A DNA stretch of 59,896 nucleotides from a bacterium. Lineage in GTDB: Bacteria > Electryoneota > RPQS01 > DYHQ01. Below, piece after piece: positions 17,016-27,035 of the stretch. Position 1 is the stretch's first letter; each line of letters begins with the position of its first letter. The stretch lies in contig JAUXGA010000015.1 of the NCBI GenBank assembly GCA_030622545.1, positions 1-59,896 of the forward strand, written 5' to 3'. Made by a program: the position numbers and the translations under genes. Under the pieces are notes generated by a model. The model did not search any database, was not told where the DNA came from, and saw only the letters and a list, made by a program, of their open reading frames with translations.

Positions 17016-17207
17016 GATTCCTTAGGAGTGTCCTCAACACATGGCATAGGATTAGGCCGCGGGAATAACCTCATAATAGGAACTTTTTACTCCGGAAATC
17101 GTATTAAGAAATGAAGGGGATAAAATAGGAAGATTTTAACATATAATTGTATTAATATCATATGCTTGTCAAATCCAATAGATCTTTTCTTCCTTAGAAG
17201 GTCAGAT

Positions 17208-17648
17208 ATGCTTCTTTCCATGCAAAGTGATTACGCGCTTCGGGTGCTTCTGGATATCGCTACATCTCAGGAGTTGGGCGGTATCATCACACGGGTCATC
17301 GCCGAACGTCAGCATGTGCCTCGCGTCTTTTTGACGAAGATTATTGCGCAGCTTGCCACTCGCGGTTTCCTGCGAACGCAGCGCGGCAAAGGCGGCGGAG
17401 TTTCCCTTGGGCGCAAAGCATCCGAAATCAATCTCCTCGAAGTCGTCGAGGTTTTTGAAGGACGACTGCGTTCCAATCCATGCACGATGACCGATGAGTT
17501 CTGCGACTTCTCTGAAAACTGCGCCATCCGTCAGCTCTGGTTTGATCTCGAAGGAAAGATGCGCGATCATTTGAGAGGAATGACTTTGGCGGATTTGATG
17601 GAGATGTCGTCCTCCCTGAAGATGACGCACGAAGAAGCAAACGCGTAA
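17208..17648 (+). CDS. Rrf2-family transcriptional regulator of the suf operon
   Basis: A 146-residue winged-helix regulator of the Rrf2/IscR/NsrR type. The DNA-binding part opens with SDYALRVLLDIA (about 7-18), and the wing carries RGKGGGVSLGR. Cys 92, 99 and 105 are spaced C-x6-C-x5-C, close to the C-x5-C-x5-C cluster ligands of IscR. It therefore probably binds an Fe-S cluster and reports Fe-S status. ATG 17208 is preferred over a downstream Met at 17220 because AAGG lies six bases upstream. It is the first gene of the suf cluster, 51 bases before sufC, and probably represses it when clusters are plentiful. No symbol is given because IscR and SufR-like roles cannot be told apart. Confidence 0.9.
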   Translation: MLLSMQSDYALRVLLDIATSQELGGIITRVIAERQHVPRVFLTKIIAQLATRGFLRTQRGKGGGVSLGRKASEINLLEVVEVFEGRLRSNPCTMTDEFCDFSENCAIRQLWFDLEGKMRDHLRGMTLADLMEMSSSLKMTHEEANA

Positions 17649-17699
17649 AAATAGAGATAAGGTCAGGCGCGTTTTCCTAAAGAATCAAAGGAGACTAAC

Positions 17700-18452
17700 T
17701 TGGATTCACTGGACATTACAGCTCTGCACGTTTCTGTAAAAGATAAAGAGATTCTGCACGGACTTACCCTCTCGGTGCCACGCGGGGAAGTTCACGCACT
17801 CATGGGCCCGAACGGTTCAGGGAAATCCACACTGGCGAATGCTCTTATGGGACATCCGGGTTTGACTGTGACACAAGGAGACATCCGCTGGAAGGGAGAA
17901 AGCCTTGTGGAACTCAGTCCGGATGAACGGGCGAAGCGCGGTTTGTTCCTGAGTTTCCAGTATCCGGCTGAAATCTATGGCGTGTCGGTCACGAATTTCC
18001 TGCGCATGGCTCAGGCGGCGAGACTTGGCAACGACACCGGCAGTTTGACGGATTTTCACAAGGACTTGAAGGAGCAGATGAAACTTCTGGAAATTGATCC
18101 TTCTTTTTCCAAACGTTATTTGAACGAAGGCTTTTCCGGTGGGGAAAAGAAACGGCACGAAATCCTGCAAATGGGAGTTCTCAAACCGGAGATGGCGATT
18201 CTTGACGAAACGGATTCCGGTCTGGATATTGATGCTTTGAAAATCGTCGCACGCGGAGTCAATAAATTGCGCGGCCCAGAGCGAGGCATGCTCCTCATCA
18301 CGCACTACCAGCGGCTGCTGAATTACATCGTTCCCGACCGAGTTCATGTTCTCATGAATGGACAGATTGTTATGAGCGGCGATAAAGATCTCGCCCTCGA
18401 ACTTGAAAAGAACGGCTACGACTGGGTGAAAGAAACCACTGCCTCTGGATAA
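17700..18452 (+). CDS. sufC: Fe-S cluster assembly ATPase SufC
   Basis: SufC is the ABC-type ATPase of the SufBCD scaffold that builds Fe-S clusters in the cytoplasm. Walker A is GPNGSGKST (residues 36-44), the ABC signature is [10 protein letters not shown] (about 145), and Walker B is [13 protein letters not shown] (about 170). Length 250 is normal. The start codon is TTG at 17700, with AAGGAG six bases upstream. It lies ahead of sufB with a ten-base gap. Confidence 0.97.
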   Translation: MDSLDITALHVSVKDKEILHGLTLSVPRGEVHALMGPNGSGKSTLANALMGHPGLTVTQGDIRWKGESLVELSPDERAKRGLFLSFQYPAEIYGVSVTNFLRMAQAARLGNDTGSLTDFHKDLKEQMKLLEIDPSFSKRYLNEGFSGGEKKRHEILQMGVLKPEMAILDETDSGLDIDALKIVARGVNKLRGPERGMLLITHYQRLLNYIVPDRVHVLMNGQIVMSGDKDLALELEKNGYDWVKETTASG

Positions 18453-18462
18453 ATGCAAACCA

Positions 18463-19875
18463 ATGAAAAAGCCAAATAATACTATCGACATCGATACTGA
18501 CAACTACGAGCGCTACGGTTTTCACACACCGGAGAAGTATCTCGTCAAGCTGCCGAAGGGACTTTCTCAGCAAGTCGTCGCAGAAATCTCCGAGCAGAAA
18601 CAAGAACCGGATTGGATGCGGAAGTTTCGCTTGAACGCACTGAAGCTCTTCGCTCGAATGCCGATGCCGACTTGGGGAGCGGATCTTTCGGGTGTGAAAT
18701 TCGATGACATTCACTACTACGTCCGCCCCACCGACCGACCGAAACAAAACTGGGATGATGTCCCGGAAGAAATCAAGGATACGTTCGACAAGTTAGGCAT
18801 TCCCGAAGCGGAAAAGAAATTTTTGGCGGGCGTCGGCGCTCAATATGAATCGGAAGTTGTCTATCATTCCCTGCAAAAACAATGGGAAGAACTCGGCGTT
18901 ATCTTTCTGGACACTGATAGCGCTTTGCGCGAGCATCCGGACATTTTTAAAAAGTATTTCGCTACGGTCGTTCCTCCCGGCGATAATAAGTTATCGGCTT
19001 TGAATAGTGCGGTCTGGTCGGGCGGCAGTTTCATCTACATTCCTCCGGGCGTGCATGTGACGATTCCTCTGCAGGCGTACTTCCGCATCAACGCTCAGAA
19101 CATCGGCCAGTTCGAACGCACGTTGATTATCGCTGATGAAGGCTCTAATGTTCAATACGTCGAAGGATGCACGGCACCGGTGTACAGCTCGGACAGTCTT
19201 CACGCTGCGGTCGTCGAAATCATCGTCCTGAAGGGAGCGAGGATGCGCTACACGACGATTCAGAATTGGTCGCGCAACGTCTATAATCTCGTGACTAAGA
19301 GAGCTTTCGCTGAAGAAGACGCTCTCGTCGAATGGGTGGACTGCAATCTCGGCTCGAAAATCACGATGAAGTATCCCTCCGTTTTTCTAAAAGGAAAAGG
19401 AGCGCGGGCGGATATTTTGAGTGTCGCGTACGCCGGTGAAGGTCAGCACATCGAAGCGGGTTCGAAAGTTTTTCATATGGCGCCGAAGACAACATCGGTC
19501 GTTGTTTCGAAATCCATCTCGCGCGCAGGCGGACGCACGAGCTACCGCGGTCTCCTAAGAGTTTCTCCGAAGGCGGCGGGTTCCAAAGCGAATGTTCGAT
19601 GCGATGCGCTGCTGCTCGACGAGAATTCCCAGACGGACACGTATCCCTATATGGATGTCCGGGAAGATGACATTTCGCTGGGGCATGAAGCGACGGTTTC
19701 CAAAATCGGGGATGAGCAACTCTTCTATCTGATGTCACGCGGCTTGTCGGAATCCGAAGCGACCGCGCTTATCGTGCGAGGATTTATCGAGCCGGTCGTC
19801 AAGGAATTGCCAATGGAATACGCCATCGAAATGAACCGTCTGATTGAGCTGCAAATGGAGGGTTCTGTTGGCTAA
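18463..19875 (+). CDS. sufB: Fe-S cluster assembly protein SufB
   Basis: SufB is the scaffold subunit on which the nascent cluster is built together with SufC and SufD. The 470-residue protein has the typical N-terminal helical region and right-handed beta-helix core, and ends with the [14 protein letters not shown] motif shared with SufD. Translation starts at ATG 18463. No strong ribosome-binding site is seen, so coupling to sufC is likely. Its 3' end contains the sufD ribosome-binding site (GGAGGG at 19857-19862), and its stop lies inside sufD. Confidence 0.97.
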   Translation: MKKPNNTIDIDTDNYERYGFHTPEKYLVKLPKGLSQQVVAEISEQKQEPDWMRKFRLNALKLFARMPMPTWGADLSGVKFDDIHYYVRPTDRPKQNWDDVPEEIKDTFDKLGIPEAEKKFLAGVGAQYESEVVYHSLQKQWEELGVIFLDTDSALREHPDIFKKYFATVVPPGDNKLSALNSAVWSGGSFIYIPPGVHVTIPLQAYFRINAQNIGQFERTLIIADEGSNVQYVEGCTAPVYSSDSLHAAVVEIIVLKGARMRYTTIQNWSRNVYNLVTKRAFAEEDALVEWVDCNLGSKITMKYPSVFLKGKGARADILSVAYAGEGQHIEAGSKVFHMAPKTTSVVVSKSISRAGGRTSYRGLLRVSPKAAGSKANVRCDALLLDENSQTDTYPYMDVREDDISLGHEATVSKIGDEQLFYLMSRGLSESEATALIVRGFIEPVVKELPMEYAIEMNRLIELQMEGSVG

Positions 19876-21046
19876 AGAAACGATGACATCCGAGCGGGCA
19901 ACGCCGCAGATACTCTGGACTTCTCAGGACAACATAGCTTCGCTCGAAGCCGCCAATCGCACACGGGTTCCGAAAAGGAAAACGGAGGATTGGCGCTATA
20001 CGAATCCGGACGAGTTCCCGTGGGAAAAAGCTGAAGCAGCCGCTGTGCGAGATGCTCACGTAACTACGCCGATAAATACCGAGCTCGAAATCAATGTGAC
20101 GCTGCCCACGCTGGACGCCGAAATCCTTCGAGGGCTTTTAGCTATTTCTGACGAGAGACTCGACGCAAAGTTTTTACACTTGCACCGCGCGATGCGGGGC
20201 TCTGTCGCCGCGTATCGAATCACCGCGGACAACCGCGAGCCGGTGCAAATCGTTCAACACATCTCGGATTCCGCGGCATTGACAACAGTTCTCTTCATTG
20301 AAAGTGGAGCCGATGCCGTTGTCTGCAGCCGTTGGGAAAGTAAAGCCAGCGAGGCAAGCGCCGTTATCGGGCGAATCGAAATCGTTTTGGAGGACGGAGC
20401 TCGGCTGCATTTTCTCCATGAAGATAAACTCGCGTTCCACACTCATCTCTATAGGAGAGCTCACGCACAACTTGGCGAAGGCGCTGTCCTCAACTGGGGA
20501 CATCTGACAAGCGGCTCTGTTTGGAATGCTTCGATGATGGAACTCGATTTGCACAAGCCCGGAGCGGAATGCTCTCTCTATGGACTTTTCTGCGGCGACA
20601 GTACGCGACGGGCGGAAACGCGGACGCTGCAATATCACAAGCACTCTCACACGCAAAGCAATCTGCTTTTTAAATCGCTTCTCTCCGAGAAATCCCGCTC
20701 TGTTTTTCAGGGAATGATTCGCGTGGATAGAGTCGCTCAGCACACGGAAGCTTATCAAGCGTGCCGCAATCTGCTGCTCAGCGATGACGCTCGCGCTGAC
20801 GCCATTCCACGACTTGAAATCCTTGCAGATGATGTTCATTGTTCACACGGAGCGACGATGGGAACGGCTGACGATGATATGCTGTTCTATCTAATGACGC
20901 GAGGTTTGAATCGCTCTCAGGCTCTTGCAACTATTGCGGTGGGTTTCGCGGAAGAGATTATTCGTCGCGCACCAATGGAAGCTATCGCGGAGAGATGGCG
21001 CGCGATTGCTCTGCAAACCGCCAGTGGGAATTCCACTGCAAACTGA
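19868..21046 (+). CDS. sufD: Fe-S cluster assembly protein SufD
   Basis: SufD pairs with SufB and is needed for iron supply to the scaffold. The 392-residue sequence carries the beta-helix core with HGATMG (about 330) and the [16 protein letters not shown] block near the C-terminus, as in the SufBD family. The preferred start is TTG 19868, five to six bases after a GGAGGG box that lies in sufB. An in-frame ATG at 19883 has no such box. It overlaps sufB by 8 bases and shares the A of its TGA with the sufS ATG. Confidence 0.93.
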   Translation: MAKETMTSERATPQILWTSQDNIASLEAANRTRVPKRKTEDWRYTNPDEFPWEKAEAAAVRDAHVTTPINTELEINVTLPTLDAEILRGLLAISDERLDAKFLHLHRAMRGSVAAYRITADNREPVQIVQHISDSAALTTVLFIESGADAVVCSRWESKASEASAVIGRIEIVLEDGARLHFLHEDKLAFHTHLYRRAHAQLGEGAVLNWGHLTSGSVWNASMMELDLHKPGAECSLYGLFCGDSTRRAETRTLQYHKHSHTQSNLLFKSLLSEKSRSVFQGMIRVDRVAQHTEAYQACRNLLLSDDARADAIPRLEILADDVHCSHGATMGTADDDMLFYLMTRGLNRSQALATIAVGFAEEIIRRAPMEAIAERWRAIALQTASGNSTAN

Positions 21047-22305
21047 TGAAGAACGCTATGCCAAAGAACTCAACACAAACGAAAGCTGAAAAGCTGCGGG
21101 AAGATTTTCCGATTCTAAAGACGATGGTGCGCGGAACGCCGCTGGTTTACTTAGACAGCGCCGCCACATCGCAGCGACCATCGCAGGTTCTCGCCGCTTA
21201 CTGTCTTTTTTGCCAGTCGCACAACGCGAATGTCCATCGCGGTATCCATTCGCTGGGCGAGCAGGCGACGGATCGGTACGAAGCCGCGCGAGAGAGAGTG
21301 GCTTCGTTTATCGGAGCTCCCTCGAAACATACGGTGATTTTCACACGCGGCACGACCGAATCGATTAACCTCGTGTGTTATTCCTACGCAAATAAATTCC
21401 TAAAGCGCGGCGACATCATCGTATTGACGCCGATGGAACATCATGCTAACCTCGTCCCGTGGCAGCTCGTCGCCAACATCACTGGCGCCAAACTTCGCTA
21501 CTGGCCGATGAAACCGGACGGAACGTTGGACATGAGCGCGACAAACGATATTCTGAAACCGCCCGTGAAAATGGTCGCCTTGACACATATCTCAAACGTC
21601 TTAGGAACCATTAATCCCGTCACCGAAATTACTGCCGCCGCGCATGCTATCGGTGCGAAGGTGCTCATCGACGGCGCGCAGGCTGTGCCGCATATATCGG
21701 TCAACGTCTCTGAAATCGGCTGCGATTTCTACGCGTTTTCCGGGCACAAGATGTGCGGCCCGACGGGAATCGGCGTGCTTTGGGGACGCGAAGAACTGCT
21801 CGAAGAAATGGATCCTTTCATGACCGGCGGCGAGATGATTCAGGAAGTTTTTCTTGATCATTCGACTTGGAATGAAATTCCCTACAAGTTCGAACCCGGA
21901 ACACCGCCTATTGGCGAGGCCGTGAGTTTGGGCGCGGCGGTGAATTATCTAAGCGATGTCGGTATGGACTGGATTGAAAAGCACGACCACAAACTGGCCG
22001 CCTATGCGTTGGAACGGCTTTCATCGGAGGAAGGCATCGAAATCTACGGCCCTCTCAACGGCGAGCGTGGAGCGCTCATCTCGTTCAACGTCGAAGGCAT
22101 TCACCCGCACGACCTCGCCACCCTTCTCGACCGGGACGGCATAGCTGTGCGTGCCGGACATCATTGCGCACAACCACTGATGCGCCAGTTGGGAGTGCCC
22201 GCAACAGCGCGCGCGAGTTTTTATCTGTACAACCTGCACGAAGAAATCGACCAGCTTATGGAAGGTATTCACCGGGCGAAGGAGGTACTGGCATATGCCC
22301 GATGA
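21046..22305 (+). CDS. sufS: Cysteine desulfurase SufS
   Basis: A PLP enzyme that removes sulfur from cysteine as an enzyme-bound persulfide. The PLP-binding Lys is K235 in SGHKMCGPTG, and the persulfide-carrying Cys is C374 in RAGHHCAQ, as in group II desulfurases. Length is 419 residues. ATG 21046 overlaps the sufD stop (TGATG), which fits coupled translation. A second in-frame ATG at 21058 is possible. It overlaps sufU by 11 bases. SufU downstream is the expected sulfur acceptor, and no SufE is present. Confidence 0.96.
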   Translation: MKNAMPKNSTQTKAEKLREDFPILKTMVRGTPLVYLDSAATSQRPSQVLAAYCLFCQSHNANVHRGIHSLGEQATDRYEAARERVASFIGAPSKHTVIFTRGTTESINLVCYSYANKFLKRGDIIVLTPMEHHANLVPWQLVANITGAKLRYWPMKPDGTLDMSATNDILKPPVKMVALTHISNVLGTINPVTEITAAAHAIGAKVLIDGAQAVPHISVNVSEIGCDFYAFSGHKMCGPTGIGVLWGREELLEEMDPFMTGGEMIQEVFLDHSTWNEIPYKFEPGTPPIGEAVSLGAAVNYLSDVGMDWIEKHDHKLAAYALERLSSEEGIEIYGPLNGERGALISFNVEGIHPHDLATLLDRDGIAVRAGHHCAQPLMRQLGVPATARASFYLYNLHEEIDQLMEGIHRAKEVLAYAR

Positions 22306-22726
22306 CCTCTATGGTGAAATCCTGCTGGATCATAATCGCTATCCGCGCAATTTCGGTGCGCTCGAGAGTCCTACCGTGCATGTCGAAGGGAAGAATCCGC
22401 TCTGCGGCGATGAATTGGCGCTCGATTTAGTTTTCGATGGAGACTCGCTGAAGGAAATTCGTTTTAAAGGGCAGGGCTGCGCCATCGCGATGGCATCGAC
22501 ATCGATGATGACGGAAATGCTGAAAGGAAAGAGCGCGCAGGAAATCCGGGAATGGATAGAGCGTTTCAAGAATTTCATGCGGGACGGCGGCGCGCTTCCC
22601 GATGATGCAGACATGGGCGATTTGGAAGCATTGTCGGGGATTTCAAAACTTCCCGTCCGCGTCAAATGCGCTCTGCTCGCGTGGACAACAATGGAAGAAG
22701 GCCTTAAGCAGCTCGCAAAAAAATAG
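22295..22726 (+). CDS. sufU: Zinc-dependent sulfurtransferase SufU
   Basis: SufU accepts sulfur from SufS and hands it to SufBCD. The three ligand cysteines are C37 (NPLCGD), C62 (GQGCAIA) and C125 (RVKCALLAW), with Asp 39 in the SufU pattern that separates it from IscU. Length is 143 residues. It is the last gene of the operon and is followed by a terminator 34 bases on. Together with sufCBDS this is a complete minimal SUF system. Confidence 0.95.
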   Translation: MPDDLYGEILLDHNRYPRNFGALESPTVHVEGKNPLCGDELALDLVFDGDSLKEIRFKGQGCAIAMASTSMMTEMLKGKSAQEIREWIERFKNFMRDGGALPDDADMGDLEALSGISKLPVRVKCALLAWTTMEEGLKQLAKK

Positions 22727-22759
22727 ACCTCCTTTTTCAAGGAGATTATTTGAATTTTC

Positions 22760-22787
22760 AACCGGTGCGATGTACCGGTTTTTTTAT
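22760..22787 (+). terminator. Rho-independent terminator of the suf operon
   Basis: AACCGGT pairs with ACCGGTT around GCGATGT-like loop bases, followed by a run of seven T. It sits between the convergent sufU and the YugP-like gene, and its T-run reaches the latter's stop codon. Confidence 0.88.
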
Positions 22788-23474
22788 TTAATCCCGCGAA
22801 CCGCGCAGAACCAACAGCCGAACAAGCTGCAGCACCGCCATCGTCGCCGCGGCTACATAAGTCCACGCTGCTGCATCGAGGATTTTGCGCGCGCCGGTGG
22901 TTTCGTCCGGACTTAGATAGCCGCCGCTCGATAAAATTTTCATCGCTCTCGCGGATGCGTTGTATTCCACCGGCAATGTGACGAGAGAAAACAGCACGGC
23001 CGCGGCAAAGAACAGAATCCCCACATCCATCAGCCAATGAATGGATGTAAATATGAAGCCAATGAAAAATAACGGAAACGCAAGCCATGTGCCGAATTGA
23101 GCGACAGGAACAAGGGTGCTTCGTAGTTGAAGAGGCGCGTAACCGAATTTGTGCTGCAGTGCATGACCGGTTTCGTGCGCCGCGACTCCCAATGCCGCCA
23201 GCGACGTCGAACCATAGACAACCTCCGACAAACGCACTACGCGCGTTCGTGGGTCGTAGTGATCCGTCAACTCCCCTTTCGTCGCTTCCACTTTGACGCC
23301 TGAAAGTCCCTGCGAGTCCAGAATCCTCCGGGCCACCTGCGCTCCCGTGATGTTCGCGCGGCTCCGAATCTGACTGTACTTCCGGTAGGTGCCGCGAACC
23401 TTCGACTGTGCCCACAGGGCAAAACCCAAAGCGGGAAGCAGCAGTATAAAGGTCCAGTCAAACATGAAGGGCAC
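22788..23474 (-). CDS. YugP-type zinc metallopeptidase (membrane)
   Basis: The 228-residue membrane protein belongs to the YugP/Zn_peptidase_2 family of unknown substrate. The zinc motif HETGH occupies residues 100-104. Hydrophobic segments lie at about 6-22, 117-140, 145-165 and 205-222. The GTG start at 23474 has AGGAGA five bases upstream. An in-frame ATG at 23465 is the alternative. It converges on the suf operon. Nothing near it suggests a specific role. Confidence 0.9.
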   Translation of the reverse strand: MPFMFDWTFILLLPALGFALWAQSKVRGTYRKYSQIRSRANITGAQVARRILDSQGLSGVKVEATKGELTDHYDPRTRVVRLSEVVYGSTSLAALGVAAHETGHALQHKFGYAPLQLRSTLVPVAQFGTWLAFPLFFIGFIFTSIHWLMDVGILFFAAAVLFSLVTLPVEYNASARAMKILSSGGYLSPDETTGARKILDAAAWTYVAAATMAVLQLVRLLVLRGSRD

Positions 23475-23613
23475 ATTAATCTCCTGTCTCGAATCTTGTT
23501 TCGTCCGATATTCGATAGCCTCGAAGGAACTCGCTAACTTTTAACACTTTATGGCTCGAGTTGGAACCATAGAACTCAAGGAAAAGCAATATCCTTTTGT
23601 TGCACTTCCATTC

Positions 23614-23901
23614 TCAATTGCCAGCTGCTCTTTTAGTCTGTAATTCCTGTAGAGCCTTGTTGACGTCAACAAGATCTTCCTCAAGTATATGCGCTGGCAT
23701 CTGGAAACTTATTTCCTTGAGTTTTTTCGCAGTATTCCAATCCGACGTGTGTCCATATTGCATTAATATAACATAGGCAGTACGGGGGCCATCGGAATTA
23801 GGCCAGCTGACAGTTCCAAAGAAAATCCGATAGTGAATATCTCCATCAATTGTACATGAAACAAGTCGTGATTCCCATTCTTCATACATTGGAAGATTCA
23901 T
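23614..23901 (-). CDS. Small soluble protein of unknown function
   Basis: The 95-residue frame starts at ATG 23901, six bases after GGAGA. It has no signal peptide or membrane segment. The first half is beta-like with several aromatic residues (YRIFFGTVSW), and the second half is helical (KALQELQTKR at the end). Two Trp and a YVILMQYGHTSDW stretch give it a real-protein look. I do not recognise a family. It is AT-richer than its neighbours, and a transferred gene is possible. Confidence 0.6.
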   Translation of the reverse strand: MNLPMYEEWESRLVSCTIDGDIHYRIFFGTVSWPNSDGPRTAYVILMQYGHTSDWNTAKKLKEISFQMPAHILEEDLVDVNKALQELQTKRAAGN

Positions 23902-23987
23902 GATCACTCTCCATAATGTTTAATTATTCCTTTTAGAAACAAAAGAAAAGATTCTCGGTCAATCATTGTGGAAATATCGCCTATCTC

Positions 23988-24914
23988 CTATTCAAACTTC
24001 TCTCCGTCCGAAAAACGATACCCACGCAAAAATTCTTCCACGTACATTTTTTTGCGTCCCTCGAATTGCAATTCCAAAATCCTCAGCGGCACACTTCCTG
24101 TCCCAACAAAAAGCTCTCCATTACTTGAACGCAACTCTCCGGGTAAAAATTCTGACTCGTTGGCTGCAATTTCCGCCCGGAAAATCTTCATTCGCTTACC
24201 TTCAATTCGACTTACTGCTCCGGGCACCGGACTGAACGCGCGAATTCGATTGAGCAGCTCTTCGGCGTTCTGTTCCCAGTGCAGCACGAAATCTTCGGGC
24301 TTGAGTTTCGGCGCAGTTGTCGCTTGCGCATCATCCTGTTTCAGAGGTGCTTGCTGTGTTCCGTTTTCGACAGCGTCCAATGTTTCAACAAGTAAGCGCG
24401 CTCCCAGCTCTGCCAAGCTGTTGTGCAACGTTCCGAAATCATCTTCCGGCGAAATCAGAATTCGTTCCTGCCGCAAGACATTCCCCGCGTCAATGTGTTC
24501 CGTTAAACGAATAATCGTCACGCCTGTTTCGGTTTCTCCGCGCAGCAATGTCCACTGAATCGGAGCGGCTCCGCGAGCTTTCGGCAGGAGAGACGGATGA
24601 ACATTCAGTGCCCCTTGGAGCGGCAATGTGAAAAGCGCACGCGGCAAAATCCGAAACGCAACGACAACGAGCGCATCCGGTTTCATCGTCTTGATTGTCT
24701 GTAAAAAACCCGAATCCTTCAGGGATTCAGGCTGTAAAATATCCAATCCGAGCTGCACCGCTTTGTTTTTTACCGGCGGGCTCCCGAGTTTTTTGCCGCG
24801 TCCCCTCGGCTTATCGGGACTGCAAACCACCGCCGCAATCTCGTGACGGCTGCCATGAAGCGCCTGCAAAGTCGGCAATGCAAAATCGGGATTTCCGCAA
24901 AAAACGACACGCAT
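23988..24914 (-). CDS. fmt: Methionyl-tRNA formyltransferase
   Basis: Fmt formylates initiator Met-tRNA using 10-formyl-tetrahydrofolate. The catalytic triad is N104 and H106 (in ALNVHPSLLP) and D142 (in EHIDAG), and the folate site is the usual Rossmann half. ATG 24914 is chosen over a TTG one codon upstream because GAGG lies five bases before it. Length is 308 residues. It follows def with a seven-base gap, the standard pairing of formylation and deformylation. Confidence 0.97.
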   Translation of the reverse strand: MRVVFCGNPDFALPTLQALHGSRHEIAAVVCSPDKPRGRGKKLGSPPVKNKAVQLGLDILQPESLKDSGFLQTIKTMKPDALVVVAFRILPRALFTLPLQGALNVHPSLLPKARGAAPIQWTLLRGETETGVTIIRLTEHIDAGNVLRQERILISPEDDFGTLHNSLAELGARLLVETLDAVENGTQQAPLKQDDAQATTAPKLKPEDFVLHWEQNAEELLNRIRAFSPVPGAVSRIEGKRMKIFRAEIAANESEFLPGELRSSNGELFVGTGSVPLRILELQFEGRKKMYVEEFLRGYRFSDGEKFE

Positions 24915-24921
24915 CAAATCC

Positions 24922-25437
24922 TCACTCGCTTACATTGCTCTTCGCCAGTTTTTTCAGCGCACTATCCCACCGCGTCCGGCGAGCCGGAGTGAGTCGATCA
25001 ACAAAAAGGACTCCGTTGATATGATCGACCTCATGCTGAATCACACGAGCAAGCAGTCCGTCTGCTTCAATCGTGCATGGCTTTCCCTCGATATCCTGAT
25101 ACTCCACGCGAATCCATTCCGGCCTCGTCACCATATCTCGAATATCGGGGATGGACAGACAACCTTCCTCAAATTCGAAACTCCCTCGAGTTTCAGCAAT
25201 GCGAGGATTGGCCATCTGCATCCGAATTGGTTCACCGCTTTCCTGAGGCACTGCCATAATAAGAAATTGAATCGACCGATTCACTTGCGGCGCGGCGAGT
25301 CCCACACCGTCAGCCGCGTGCATGACCTGATACATTTCATTTGCAAACTGCCGCAGTTCTTCACCGAAAACCTCAACCGGCTTTCCCTGCAGACGAAGTG
25401 TTTCATGCCCGTAGGTAATAATATCTTTCTTGCCCAT
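24922..25437 (-). CDS. def: Peptide deformylase
   Basis: Def removes the N-formyl group from new proteins. All three motifs are present: GVGLAAPQ (44-51), EGCLSIP with Cys 93, and QHEVDH with His 135, Glu 136 and His 139, which bind the metal. Length is 171 residues. It lies between yajC and fmt on the minus strand with short gaps, so yajC-def-fmt are probably one transcript. Confidence 0.97.
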   Translation of the reverse strand: MGKKDIITYGHETLRLQGKPVEVFGEELRQFANEMYQVMHAADGVGLAAPQVNRSIQFLIMAVPQESGEPIRMQMANPRIAETRGSFEFEEGCLSIPDIRDMVTRPEWIRVEYQDIEGKPCTIEADGLLARVIQHEVDHINGVLFVDRLTPARRTRWDSALKKLAKSNVSE

Positions 25438-25453
25438 CGTCCTCTCGACAGAA

Positions 25454-25801
25454 TCAGTCGCTCGTGCGCCCGACTTTTTCTTTCTCGCTCTTCACCCGAC
25501 CGATGGAAGAACGATCCACTTCGACTTTAACGTTGTCGGCGATTCGAACCAGCAGCGTCTGCTGCTTCTCGCGAATCCCGGCGACAGAGCCATGCATACC
25601 TCCTGCGGTGACCACTTCATCTCCGGGTTTGATTTCGGAAATCATCCGGCTATGTTCCTTGCGCCTCTTTGACTGCGGGCGAATCAAGAGAAAATACATC
25701 ACCACAACAATAAGAATCAGCGGGAACAGACTCCCCATAAAATTGCCGCCGGGTTTTGTCGTTTGAGCCAAAACGGCTCCGAGTTCAGAAAGAAAAAACA
25801 T
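25454..25801 (-). CDS. yajC: Sec translocase accessory subunit YajC
   Basis: YajC is a small single-span inner-membrane protein that associates with SecDF. Here it has 115 residues with one membrane segment (about 22-40), then RPQSKRRKEH and the conserved block IKPGDEVVTAGGMHG. Downstream of tgt, as in many bacteria, but separated from secDF by more than 20 kb. A gap of 16 bases separates it from def. Confidence 0.95.
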   Translation of the reverse strand: MFFLSELGAVLAQTTKPGGNFMGSLFPLILIVVVMYFLLIRPQSKRRKEHSRMISEIKPGDEVVTAGGMHGSVAGIREKQQTLLVRIADNVKVEVDRSSIGRVKSEKEKVGRTSD

Positions 25802-25831
25802 AATGCTGATAACCTCCCGAAGAGTATTTTA

Positions 25832-27022
25832 TCACAGCGGCGCTGAAACATCGCTAAATGGTTCAGCCGCTGCAAGTGTTTCCTGAATTTTACTTTTCCA
25901 ATCGCCGAAAGTTCCATCCGATATCCGACGGCGAATTTCGGCAGTTAATTCCTGATAGAAATGAACATTGTGCAGCGACACCAGCCGCAAAGCCAACAAT
26001 TCATTCGCGACGAAAAGATGACGCAGATACGCGCGCGTGAATTCCCGGCAGCAATAACAGGAGCAATTCGAGTCGATAGGTTCGAACGCTTCTTTTTCAT
26101 GCGCCGCCTTCACGGAAATGCGTCCGTTCCAACTGAACGCTGAACCGTTTCGTCCGAGGCGCGTCGGCAGCACGCAATCGAAAAAATCAATCCCCATCGA
26201 GACGGCTTCCACAATCTCCTCCGGCTTCCCGACGCCCATCAGGTAGCGCGGTTTGTTCTCCGGCAGAAGCTCCGTGCATAACGCGACCATCTCTTTAAAC
26301 GCGACTCGCGGTTCCCCGACCGCCAGTCCCCCAATGGCGTAACCCGGAAAATTCATTTCGATGAGCTGCTCGGCTGATTCCCTGCGCAGTTTTTCAAAGA
26401 CGCTCCCCTGCACAATCCCCCACAACTCCTGAGGATGCCCATAGAGGAAAGGCTGCTGATGGTGAGCTTCCTGAGCTTCCGACGCCCACAGAAGCGTCTG
26501 CTGATTCCACTTCTCCGCCTGCGCATACGAAACCGGATAAGGCGTGCACAGGTCGAGCGGCATGATTAAATCGCTGCCGATGACGCGCTGAATTTCAATG
26601 ACCTTGGCTGGCGTCAGTTGATGATAGCTGCCGTCGATATGCGATTGAAACCGGACGCCGTCATCCTCGACGCGCTTCAGCCTCGCCAAAGAAAAAACCT
26701 GATAACCGCCCGAATCCGTTAGAATCGGCAGGTCCCAGTGCATGAACGGGTGAAGCCCGCCCGCGCGGCGAAGCACGTCCAAGCCCGGTCGCAGATAGAG
26801 ATGGTAGCTGTTCGCAAGAATCCCCTGCACGCCGGATGTCACCAGTTCGTCGGGCGAAAGCGTTTTCACGCTGCCCGCTGTGGCAACCGGAAAAAAGCAG
26901 GGAGTCTCTAAACTTCCATGCGACGTTTGCAGCTTCCCCCGGCGCGCTCGCGTTGCCGGAGCCTGCGCAACTACTTCAAATTTATGGACGTTGATTTCTA
27001 TAATAAATTTAAAAATAATCAA
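25832..27022 (-). CDS. tgt: Queuine/preQ1 tRNA-guanine transglycosylase
   Basis: Tgt exchanges G34 of certain tRNAs for the queuosine precursor preQ1. It shows TDSGGYQVFS with Asp 103, the nucleophile-region block FDCVLPTRLGRNG (about 272-284), and the zinc ligands C-x-C-x2-C (CSCYCC) followed by a His in LVSLHNVHF. The start is unclear: the frame opens at TTG 27022 but has no ribosome-binding site, and the family core begins near KFEVVAQ, so an ATT or ATC start about 8-10 codons further in is possible. Confidence 0.95.
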   Translation of the reverse strand: MIIFKFIIEINVHKFEVVAQAPATRARRGKLQTSHGSLETPCFFPVATAGSVKTLSPDELVTSGVQGILANSYHLYLRPGLDVLRRAGGLHPFMHWDLPILTDSGGYQVFSLARLKRVEDDGVRFQSHIDGSYHQLTPAKVIEIQRVIGSDLIMPLDLCTPYPVSYAQAEKWNQQTLLWASEAQEAHHQQPFLYGHPQELWGIVQGSVFEKLRRESAEQLIEMNFPGYAIGGLAVGEPRVAFKEMVALCTELLPENKPRYLMGVGKPEEIVEAVSMGIDFFDCVLPTRLGRNGSAFSWNGRISVKAAHEKEAFEPIDSNCSCYCCREFTRAYLRHLFVANELLALRLVSLHNVHFYQELTAEIRRRISDGTFGDWKSKIQETLAAAEPFSDVSAPL

Positions 27023-27035
27023 AAATCGTCAAAAA

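Larger units (their letters stand above)
16762..17207. other. Repeat-bearing gap between symporter and Rrf2 regulator
   Basis: The gap holds a long-range GCCGCCGG/CCGGCGGC pairing (about 16762 with 16850), F1 copy 3 and a short hairpin, then an AT-rich stretch that should contain the suf promoter. A TATAAT sits at 17142-17147, but no good -35 box lies 17 bases upstream. No gene is visible. Confidence 0.5.

Noticed and set aside
22339-23415. Long minus-strand frame across sufU and the YugP-like gene
   Set aside because: It is antisense to sufU and out of frame with the HETGH protease, and its translation resembles nothing.
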